64,000 nucleotides of DNA from Anoplopoma fimbria (taxonomy: Eukaryota > Chordata > Actinopteri > Perciformes > Anoplopomatidae). Below are positions 22,399 to 31,500 of the stretch, one piece after another. Within the stretch, counting starts at the first letter, position 1, and each line of letters opens with the position of its first letter. The stretch spans positions 21,862,707 through 21,926,706 of the forward strand of contig NC_072465.1 in NCBI RefSeq assembly GCF_027596085.1. Direction: 5' to 3'. Both the position numbers and the translations under genes were made by a program. A model generated the notes under the pieces. That model made no database searches. It had not been told where the DNA came from and worked only from the letters and a program-made list of their open reading frames with translations.

Positions 22399-23154
22399 AC
22401 CTGAATTAACTGCCTTATGGAAATTAGCTGGAACTTGTCCAAAAAACACACCACAAAACAGCCTGTAAATAGATTAGCCACACAATTCAAATGTCTATTT
22501 CCACGGGATTAAACACCAGTTGTCAGCAAAGCTGCTTTCAAAGAAACAAGGGGTGGGGTAGTATAGCTGAATACAGGAGTAGCAGCTGTCAAATGATAAC
22601 GTCTTTGCCATAGGTGGGAATAAAAAAATAATAATAAAGAAATGAAACCAAACAAGAACAGTCCGTCTTTGCCAAACGGATCCGCATTACACAAGTAAAC
22701 AGGGATTTTGTGAATGGGAACCGGGATGGAAGGCGACAATGCTGGCTGCTGTGGGAGGCCTGATGAATCAAAACAGGTGCTGTTACAGCTCCATTTTGAA
22801 TTTCGATGGATTTGTTGACTCTTATTTTCTACAATCAGCCAATTTAATGTCTTATTTGAACGCGTTTTGGTCGCGAGGGAGTCAGAAATATGACATTTAC
22901 GCATACGGTGCGCATTTTGTCCAGCAGCAGGAGGAGGATGGGGGTGTAAATGGTCAACAACGGAGCCCTGGCACACACACTGAGCCAATGTGCGACTGAA
23001 TGGCCTCTAAAACAATGAAATACGAGTCAGTGAGAGACGCGCAGAGTCACAAACATCCTTAATGGGACATAAGACGCAACAACAACAAAAAGAAAAACAG
23101 CAATAGAAATGTAATTGTCTCGCATTTAAACGCAACACGCTCTAATTAACTCAC

Positions 23155-23205
23155 CTTTTTTTTTTGTTTTGTTTTTACGCGTCTGAAGATTTCAGCTGTT
23201 CCCCC

Positions 23206-23247
<42 letters not shown>

Positions 23248-23715
23248 AAAGAAAAAGACGCGCAGTTAAATCCTGATGTCTGTCCTCATTAGAGGGATAA
23301 TGGAAGCGGACGGCCAGTCGGCTGTGGAAACCTCGAGCCAGCCACAAATCCCATTTAGTATAGAATATATCGGCGGAGTCGCAGAAAAGGGGGAGGTCAT
23401 GACGTATGTGGGGGGGGGGGGAGCGCACAGCTGCCCGGGCGGCTGCGGTGGGACGAACCGAACACCACGCGTCAGCTACGGCGAAGCGGCGCGTTCAGAG
23501 CGGTGCATGCATGTGAGGGGACGCAGGAGCGGTGTGGAGGAGACATGCAGCCGTGTGGGGGAGTGGGGGGGGAGGGAGGGGGAGTGTGTGGGGGGAGTGC
23601 ATTACTGACGAAACACGAGAGCGCAAATATGATGAGCCTGGGTTTTACGCTCTGTACGCAGCCGCGGCGGAGTCGAGAGGATTCACGTCGCGTTGCGTAA
23701 CTCGACGCCCCTGAC
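23155..23715 (-). promoter_or_regulatory. src: CpG-rich block, likely src promoter and 5' untranslated exon
   Basis: About 23270-23715 is rich in CpG (GCGGACGGCC, CGCGTCAGC, GGCGAAGCGGCGCG, GCAGCCGCGGCGGAGTCG), unlike the AT-rich surroundings. It is the only such block between manbal's 3' end and src exon 1. A minus-strand donor AAG|GTGAGTTA at 23155-23154 could end a 5'UTR exon. The sense (minus) strand has a long C/T tract at 23597-23555. Human SRC promoters are GC-rich, lack TATA boxes and contain pyrimidine tracts bound by Sp1 and hnRNP K. The start site is not defined. Confidence 0.5.
23209..23254 (+). repeat. (TAA)n microsatellite followed by poly(A)
   Basis: Simple TAA repeats running into an A-tract, adjacent to the CpG-rich block. 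Confidence 0.9.
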
Positions 23716-23754
23716 AACATAGCTTAGCTTTTATAAAAAAAAAAAAAAAAAAGA

Positions 23755-24245
23755 TATAATATTTTGTTTGTATAGAAAAGTTGTTACAATAACATGACAC
23801 AAATACGTTTTTAGACGTTAATATTTTTAATCTAAATAATTAAAGCTTCATTGCTGGAACAGCAAGACCGGTTGCCTAGCGACACAACTTTGGACCTGCG
23901 CATTGAATATATAATATTTTTAATCTAAATAATTAAAGCTATATAATAATTTTTTGTATAGAAAAGTTGTTACAATAACATGACACAAATACGTTTTTAG
24001 ACGTTAATATTTATAATCTAAATAATTAAAGCTTCATTGCTGGCCAGCAAGACCGGTTGCCTAGCGACACAACTTTGGACCTGCGCATTGAATATATAAT
24101 ATTTTTTGTATAGAAAAGTTGTTACAATAACATGACACAAATACGTTTTTAGACGTTAATATTTTTAATCTAAATAATTAAAGCTTCATTGCTGGCCAGC
24201 AAGACCGGTTGCCTAGCGACACAACTTTGGACCTGCGCATTGATA
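23755..24245 (+). repeat. Three tandem copies of a ~152-bp unit, each with an X-box match
   Basis: The unit starts near TGTATAGAAAAGTTGTTACA (23769, 23955, 24107) and ends near TTTGGACCTGCGCATTGA. Copies 2 and 3 are almost identical. Copy 1 is longer because a 34-bp piece (TTTTTAATCTAAATAATTAA region) is repeated before copy 2. Each copy holds GTTGCCTAGCGAC (23871, 24056, 24208), which fits the RFX X-box consensus RYYNYY-N-RRNRAC. The array lies between the 3' end of manbal and the CpG-rich start of src. Confidence 0.92.
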
Positions 24246-24689
24246 CTAAAACTTGACCCTTATGCGGCCTAACAGGTGCTCTGTGATTAGGGATGTTCCA
24301 ACTTGTTAAGTTTACTGTTAATACACACATTTTTGAGCCCTATATATTTGAGAATTAAAATAAATACCAAATAAGTATGTCTTTATATTTGCTGATAACC
24401 CATTTTAACATACACAATCATTTTCAGTAAGGATTCCTTAAATTATGCCCTACTTATTTGGCTTGATATTCACTTATTACGTATCTTTCTATATTTGGAT
24501 GGTGTCTTAATATCATGTAAATGTAGAAAAAGCGAGAATTTCTTCTAATTAAATATACCTTACCTGCAGACAAAACAAGTGCCACAAAACTGCATCTTTA
24601 TAAGGACGTCATGATGTATTGTGCAATACAAAATAAGTAAATACAAAGAAAGGACATTATCTCAATCTGATAAATGACTACATAATGTA

Positions 24690-24695
24690 TTTATT
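24690..24695 (-). terminator. manbal: Candidate manbal poly(A) signal AATAAA
   Basis: TTTATT on the plus strand, about 375 bases beyond the manbal stop codon in the transcript direction. Motif evidence only. Confidence 0.4.
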
Positions 24696-24970
24696 TGAAA
24701 GTTGAAATCCAAACATAATTCAATCAATGATATTCAAATATAAAAGAGAAATACATGCACAACGAATATCCTGTAAAATGTGGCTAGATAAAAAAAATCC
24801 TCAATCGATATATGACAATTTGCTTTTTGTAATATTGTGTTGAATGTGAAGGACACATGATTCAAGGTCATTCTCAAGAGTCTCAATTTTTAAATGTCGT
24901 AATATGACATTAGTGTTTTGTATCTGTAGTGATAATTGTATTGGTATCTGCTAATGTTGACTCAATGTTG

Positions 24971-25024
24971 ACTATACATTGAATTTCCCCCATGGGGATC
25001 AATAAAGGAATATAATAATAATAC
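24971..25024 (+). repeat. 3' tail of a LINE-type retroelement
   Basis: TTGAATTTCCCCCATGGGGA is followed by TCAATAAAGGAATATAATAA and a short (TAA)n run, a common truncated LINE 3' end in teleosts. The reverse complement of the same tail is at 48903-48955 in cyp24a1. Clade uncertain (RTE/Rex/CR1-like). Confidence 0.7.
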
Positions 25025-25071
25025 ACCCGCATTCAATCAAACTGGTAACCCGCACATACACACACGGAGCA

Positions 25072-26477
25072 CTATCGCTTCTTTTTGCTCTCTTTCTTTG
25101 GTTTCTGTCGGATCTGCGGTGCGAGTCCTTTAGGTTTCTTCATCTGTTCAGTGGCCTTGCCGTCAGTGGACTCAGTCTCCTCCTGTAGAGCAAACACAGG
25201 AAGTGTTAATCACCCTGTAATTTCAAAAGAATTTTAAACATGTTGTAAAATTACATAATGCTATGTATGATTAGATAACTGGGATTTGAAGATGTATTTG
25301 GAAAATGTTTCTGCGATCTCACACATTGCAGTTTTTGCAAAGGTAATATTTTTCAAGTAAATCTAGTCAACACACAGTCTCTGTTGTTTACCAAATACAG
25401 TGCATAGGGGGATAGTAATAAGTGATAACAAGAGAAATGTATTTTGGTTATGCAGTTTTTCACTGCGACAGATAGCTCAGACTCTGTTTAGACTTATCTC
25501 AATTAAATGGATGGTTATTGGAGCACAGATGCACACACAAATGACACAAAAGAAATTCAGACGTCTTTCAACATTTTCCGTCTGTCAGCACTGTTTCTGT
25601 CATTGTATGGCAATCCAGAACTACAGCAGGCTGCTATAAAGGATGAAATGGCGACATACTGTGGAGATTAATCAGTGCATCTGATGACAGTGTCTGAAAA
25701 TAGAATAATTAGACAGTGGATTTAATTGCTCTTGTCTATAAATAATCTCTCCTGACAGTTGTTAGTGTGGAGATTGTGGCAGTAGCCCTCTGTGGTACAG
25801 TCTTCGTGGACATTCAAAAATAAGATATTCTGCACTAACATAACTGATATCTGGTTTCTCTGTATTTCAGAAAACAGTGCAATTGCAGAACCAGAAGATT
25901 TGTCAAGCAAGATGGAAAAAATAAAAGATATTAATCCAACCATTTTTCCTAGTTAGACTATCAGCAGCTCTGCCACACTGCAAATGTTTCTGATTGTATT
26001 ATTTTTTATATCAGATTTAGCCACCAGAGACAGTATTGTGTGAAAACATTTCTTGAGTGAAACCAAGCCACTCATTAGAGCGATTGATAATAATGTGTTG
26101 ATGTTTTTATCACTGCTTGTGTTGTGTAGAAGTCCGTTTCCCCATTGATTTGTGTTTCCCCTGAGCCCAAAACACTTATCCTGACCACGTATATCTATGA
26201 AAGCTTACTTAATCAGAGTGTAGCCTACGTTCTAGTCACAACAGCCCGGGAAATACTGTTTCTAATGATAGGGAAAACAGACTCCGACACAAGACTTCAT
26301 CCTCTCCTTCCCTCTCTGTCTACCCACCTGTTCATGCGACTTGGGTGTGGGGAAGATGACCGCCAGGATACAGAGGAGCTGGAAGATGGCACCCAGAAAC
26401 AGCCCGTAGCGCAGCAGGCTCTCTAGAAACGTGGGCTCAGGGACTTCTGGAGGGGACAGATCCAATTCTGCAGACAT
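25072..26477 (-). CDS. manbal: MANBAL-like small membrane protein (2 coding exons, 86 aa)
   Basis: Exons: 26477-26328 (50 codons) and 25182-25072 (37 codons including TAG), joined at CAG|GTGGGT and TCTACAG|GAG in phase 0. The protein starts [20 protein letters not shown]. One hydrophobic segment at about residues 22-44 ([22 protein letters not shown]) is followed by PTPKSHEQ and a Lys-rich tail ending KKESKKKR. Human MANBAL is 85 aa and nearly identical through the N-terminal half and membrane segment. Its function is not known, and the name refers to beta-mannosidase-like annotation rather than to an enzyme fold. The final KKKR fits a KKXX-type ER retrieval signal, which is inference. Lying directly upstream of src on the same strand matches human MANBAL-SRC. 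Confidence 0.97.
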
Positions 26478-26552
26478 GATGCTGCTGTTTGGTCTGTTAC
26501 GTCTAGCAGGAAAATAAAAAGAATGTATATTAAAAATGTAATTATTTATATA

Positions 26553-26787
26553 CAATACCACTCAAAAGTTTGGACACACCTTCTCATTCAACTACTTTGA
26601 AGAATCTAAAATATAAAACATATTCTGGTTTGTTGAGCATTTGTTTGTTTACCACATAATTCCATATGTGTTCCTTCATAGTTTGGATGTCTTCAATATT
26701 AATCTACAATGTAGAAAAAAAAAGAAATAAAGAAATAAAGAAAAACCACTGAATGAGAAGGTGTGTCCAAACTTTGGACTGGTACTG
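26553..26787. mobile_element. Tc1/mariner-like miniature inverted-repeat element
   Basis: About 38-bp terminal inverted repeats: the left arm starts CAATACCACTCAAAAGTTTG and the right arm, reversed, starts CAGTACCAGTCCAAAGTTTG. Both continue through GACACACCTTCTCATTCA. TA precedes the left end. Internal AGTTTGGATGTCTTCAATAT and AATCTACAATGTAGAAA match the inner ends of common teleost Tc1-like transposons. There is no transposase, so it is non-autonomous. It sits in manbal's 5' intron. Confidence 0.85.
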
Positions 26788-26831
26788 TTTATATATAAAT
26801 AATAATAAATTAAAAAATAAAAAATAAAATA

Positions 26832-26912
26832 AAAGTTTGGATGTCTTCAATATTAATCTACAATGTAGAAAAAAATAAAAATAAAGAAAAACATTGAATG
26901 AGAAGTGTGAGG
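26832..26912. mobile_element. Partial duplicate of the Tc1-like element's inner right end
   Basis: Repeats the inner right part of 26679-26760 (GTTTGGATGTCTTCAATATT through ATTGAATGAGAAG), then runs into a (TA)n array. It lacks the terminal inverted repeats and so looks like a local duplication rather than a second insertion. Confidence 0.75.
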
Positions 26913-26914
26913 TA

Positions 26915-26915
<1 letters not shown>

Positions 26916-26954
<39 letters not shown>
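26916..26954. repeat. (AT)n microsatellite
   Basis: About 19 TA units directly after the duplicated element fragment. Confidence 0.95.
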
Positions 26955-26958
<4 letters not shown>

Positions 26959-27542
26959 AAAAAGGTATAAACCAAACAAAGGATGGCTTCATTTCCACTT
27001 GCTTCAATACATATGATATTTACCCATAATAATTCATATTAATCATCAGAAATAGAAGACAGGGCATAAAGAAAACATGTGTTTTAACATTTCAACAACA
27101 CTTAAACAGGTAAAGGGACTGCTTCAAATGTTTAATTTGCAAATCAGCAAACCTTAAGATAGGAAAACAATGAAAAGTGGTGTATGGTGGTGTTTAATGG
27201 AGTTGTATTTAATTCCCCACCCTCACTAAAGACAAGCATGCACGTGTTAATCAAGTTATGCATTGTGCTCTCACAAAAGACATAAATACCCATGCAATCT
27301 ACAGACTGATACTAACAAACACATGTGTGGACCCACACAGCACAGCGGTAAGTTAAACAAACACTAGCACACATTTCATAAATACCACGTTAGGTTGTGG
27401 GGGGGGAAAGCTCACCAGTGCCCGGGGTACTTCACGCTTTACTTGGCGTTACAGGGTTTTACATCAAAATCAGGCCTGAAGAAATATAAATCTGGCTGTG
27501 AAACACAGAACATGCCAATTAAGCTCACAAAGGGAGAGAACC

Positions 27543-27592
27543 ACTTCCGCATAGTGACGTATGAAAGCTGTGAGCAACTTCCGGTCTGGGGA
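27543..27592 (-). promoter_or_regulatory. manbal: Likely manbal promoter: two ETS sites around a CRE-like site
   Basis: In the minus direction: ACCGGAAGTT (27586-27577), TACGTCA (27561-27555) and GCGGAAGT (27550-27543) within 45 bases. No TATA box is visible. This ETS/CRE arrangement is typical of broadly expressed vertebrate genes. It lies about 1.1 kb upstream of the manbal ATG, leaving room for an untranslated exon 1 and an intron that holds the Tc1-like element. Confidence 0.5.
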
Positions 27593-27619
27593 ATGATTGT
27601 TTTGAAAATGTCTCCCTCT

Positions 27620-28462
27620 AGTGTTTAATATATTTTCTATTTTTATTATTATTTTTGAAAACATTGAAAAACTAAATTAAAAAAGTACAGAATAATATTA
27701 ATATAAATATTAACATTTTGGAGCTTGTAACCTGGTTACCATTGTTGGCCTAGATTTACTTCAGTACTGTACTTCAGTTTCAAATTCGAGGTACTTTCCA
27801 GCTCCACTATATCTCAGGTACTTTTTACTCCAACCCACTCTATGTCCAATAAAAAACATGTAGTATATATTAATGCCAGAAGTATTTATATCAACTTTGG
27901 TAACACGGTGTTGCATCAACAAATAAAAATTGTATTTAGAAAACAATGTATTACTGCTTTGACCTAGTATCAGTGAGTTAGTCATCACAAGATATTTTTT
28001 AGAAAACATGTATTTTTTTCAGTTTACAAAATATATATTACAGTAACTTGATAAATGTCGCTTAAGTATGAGGAAAATTAAATTTAAAGACAAGGGGAGT
28101 CTAATTTGATGTTAATTGGGAACACTTAAATTCTCTCTTCAGTCTATTCATGCTTTTAATGCAAACACACTGATTCGTATAAACAGATTCTATTTAATAT
28201 AAAATATTTCATACATGCTTAAAAAGAGCAATTTTACAAATAAATGAACAAATATAAGTCAAACAGGTTGATACACAATAGATACACAATTTAAGGTATA
28301 CAACAGGTTGTCTACTATCATTGCTGAGGCTAAAAAGTCTAAAGTCAACATATAGGTCTACATTTTTTCTTGCACTCTATCAAGTACAAGCTTCCTACAA
28401 GACATTCAGGATTATATATTTTACATATTATGCTTGATCTGATGGACATCAGGCCTCCAGGG
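27620..28462 (-). other. nfatc2: Probable nfatc2 3' untranslated region
   Basis: AT-rich sequence following the nfatc2 stop codon. Transcript-direction poly(A) signals are ATTAAA at about 28198-28193 and AATAAA at 27647-27642. The second would bring the nfatc2 end to within about 50 bases of the inferred manbal promoter. No open frame of note. Confidence 0.4.
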
Positions 28463-28509
28463 TCAGTCTCCATTGTGGCCTTTCATGTCTCTTCTTATGA
28501 TGTCATTCA
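28463..28509 (-). CDS. nfatc2: nfatc2 terminal coding exon (47 nt)
   Basis: The exon-9 donor GATG|GTGAGT (30064) leaves phase 1. The only fitting acceptor found downstream is TTTTACAG at 28517-28510. The joined frame reads [15 protein letters not shown]-stop. Human NFATC2 isoforms ending VNEIIRKEF... use the same exon type. The alternative human tail (LIDTHLSWIQNIL) was not found in the sequence. Confidence 0.85.
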
Positions 28510-31500
28510 CTGTAAAACATCACAAACACGGTAAGCAACTTTTGTATTCACAACTACCCTGTAATAAACAAATATACATACTGCTGTAAAACATACATTT
28601 TTGCCCATTCTTGCACAACACTGTCCATTTCTTCCTCTTAAAAATAACAGATATAGTTTTGAGCATTTCATATATTTTTCCACATTTTCTATTGTACATT
28701 TTTCTTCTTTATATTTTGTCTCTTGACTTTTGTATTGTGCTTAGTGTTATGCACCAAATCACCTAGATAAATAGTTTGTACGTCCAATCCTACTATACAA
28801 TAAAACCGTCTCTGATTCTGATTCATATTTGAAGCCCATTTGTGTAGTCGAAAATAAATTGGGGGGGATTTTATGCTTTTATTAGAGAGTGAAGTGAAGA
28901 GGTGACAGGAAACAAGAGAGGTGGGCTTCAAAGGTCCCCACTTGGACTTGTGGTTTGTGGTTAAAGCCACCAGGGGGTCCCCAGAAAAGGTCTCATTTCA
29001 TACATCCAGTCAATCTAAGCCTTGGAGATTTCCTTTGACAGAAATAACTATTTTCAATATCAGATGTAATTTCCAGAAACAACAACCAATAATAATCTGA
29101 AAACAATAGTATGTTTTGTTCACCTTTCTAGAGTTGATCAGTAAAACAGTTTGTAGTTGTTAACTCTCACCATTACCGCAGTCTGTATCAGAGACCAGAA
29201 CAAAGGACACTGCTGTTTATTTTTTCACAACACAGGTGTGTCTGCATGTATTTGCGTGTACAGCAAACTTCCTGTTTCTGTGTTCCATCACAGAGGTGTA
29301 AACAGAAACTTTACCCCGCAGCAAACAACTTCACTCGTTCTGTCACTTTATGATGGTGTTGCTTCTTTCTCCCCCATCATGCTCAAATACATCAGGAGTC
29401 ATGAACAAGTTGTATTATATTTATGTTAAATAAGACTGCGCAGGCGCATGAAGCCGTTAAAAGTGTGGTGAGTGTTTCGGTTGTGTGAGTGAGAGTGAGA
29501 CTGATAGAGAGAGGAAAGTGGATAGAAAGGCCCGACACAAACCACAATGCAGGATTTGCAAGCGCACAGTTGCAATGTGCTTGTATGCATTTGCAAACTG
29601 GACCACATTTACCCATCCCCCGGGCAAGTTTGCATGGTTTTTGTTTGTATAGCATATTCCCCCACATTTCATTTTATCGGGGAAAGCAATTAATGCAGTA
29701 TTTTCTAGCAGGGATAGACACAGATCTAATAGCATCCGGACAAGACAACTGACTGATTCAGAGATAATGTAAATGTGTTGCCAATTTCTCCCTAGAGACA
29801 GTTGTATACACAAAATATAACACTTTGAAATACATACACACAGACTCACTGATACAACATGTTGTCTGAACAATTTAGCTGCTCAGAAAAGCCACACAAC
29901 GAGGCGCGAGATGTGATAATTGTTCACATGGGGTGTAACAACATAAACTTTCGACCAGTCTTCCCCTCAAAGACCTACGAAAGTAATCATGTAAGAGAGT
30001 TTAAGCCTGTAAAGATGTAAAAATGAGTAAATTAAGACAAAAGCATGTAAAATAATTACTCACCATCCTCCAGGTAAGCATAGGGGAGATTCTCTTGTTT
30101 GACTGTGACACCCTCATGAGCTCGTTCCTCAAGGTTCCCTCTACCCGAGCCGATCTGGGTCAGAGGTTCCACTCGGCTTCCAGCCTTTCCTTGAGCTTGA
30201 CCTTGGATGTATCTTGAAGGTGGTGACTTTCCCAGTGGCAGCGCTGTCTGCATATAACTCTGATGTCTTGACGCCACACAGGACTTGAATGAATCCCCAA
30301 CTTGAGGACCTTCGCCCAGTTTGCCCATTGGTGTTCTGACACTGACACACGGGCTGGGAGTGGAGGAAGGGTGGGAAGCCATCGGAGAACCATGGGGGGC
30401 GGTGCCACAGTTGCTGTAACGCTGATTTGCAGCGTGGTAAAGCACGGGGTTGTTGATCAGAGTGCTGGCTCTGGACTGGTAATAAACTGGCTGGTTGTCC
30501 AGTGGATCAGGGATTAAGACGTGGGCTCTGGGGTCTACGGTGGTTAGATGGTACATCGGTGGAGAAACATTCAGAGATTGAAGGTTGCTCTCCTGCTCCA
30601 GGGGATGGTAGAGCGACTTCATTGACAGGCCAGCAAGGGTCTGATTATCTGAGTAGATGTATGTCCTCAACTGGTAGTCGTCCAGTGGTTCTGCTTTAAT
30701 GGCTAGAATTAAAAGAATAGAAAAGTGAGAGAAAATGACATGAGTACAAGGACGGAAACAAGACTAAGAGTCTACAGTCATACTAGCAGCACAGTGGTAC
30801 GTCAAGCGTAAGCATGCAAACATGCTGATGTTTTTTAGCTTGTGATAATTACTGGGTTCACCATTGTAGTTTAAATCAGGGGTTCTCACTTTGTTACTTT
30901 TGTAACTTAAGGCCCACTTCTTATTATTAAAACCACTTTACCAAATACATGAAAAAGTAGGAGAAAACATAAATACATTTGTGTTATGCCACTGTCAGCA
31001 GTAATGATAAATAAATAAAAAATATTCTGGTTACCCTAATCCCTAATTACTGGCCCCCATAATGAATCCAAATTTAATGCAGTCAGAGTCAAATTTTCTC
31101 ACCACGCACCTTAATGACGCAGGGTTGTCTCCCACGTCACAAAAACGATACATTTTATGCCACTCAATCCAAGGTAAGGTTGTCTCTCTCTTATGATGTG
31201 TCATAATTGTCGTGGTAAATGTGAATTCTTGAGCACATTTAGATAAAAGATAACTAGCTTCATAAATTACAAAAATATATGTATCTACTTTTATTTAATC
31301 TAATCAGTTGTCAGTACCGCCGTGGCCCACTAGACGCCCCGCTCATACCAACCAGTAGGCCCTGGGGTTGGGAATAGCTGGTGTATCCTGTAAGCATGCT
31401 AACATTTACTACTGACCACTGATGGTAATGGCATTGGTTTTTTTGGATATACCTATATATATATATACCTGTCATAGGGGTGTAGATGAAGTGCTGAGGC

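Larger units (their letters stand above)
15705..23155 (-). other. src: src intron upstream of the first coding exon
   Basis: The first coding exon has a CTCTTCCCAG acceptor at about 15705, so transcription starts further upstream. No coding segment is recognisable in this 7.4-kb stretch. It holds repeat family A copies (15795-16080 and 21813-22090), a family C copy (19965-20370) and low-complexity runs. Other 5' untranslated exons may be present, as human SRC has several, but they cannot be recognised from sequence. Confidence 0.55.

Noticed and set aside
23276..23608. Open frames in the CpG-rich block on both strands
   Set aside because: GC-rich DNA lacks stop codons by composition. The sequences are Gly- or Pro-rich with no domain.
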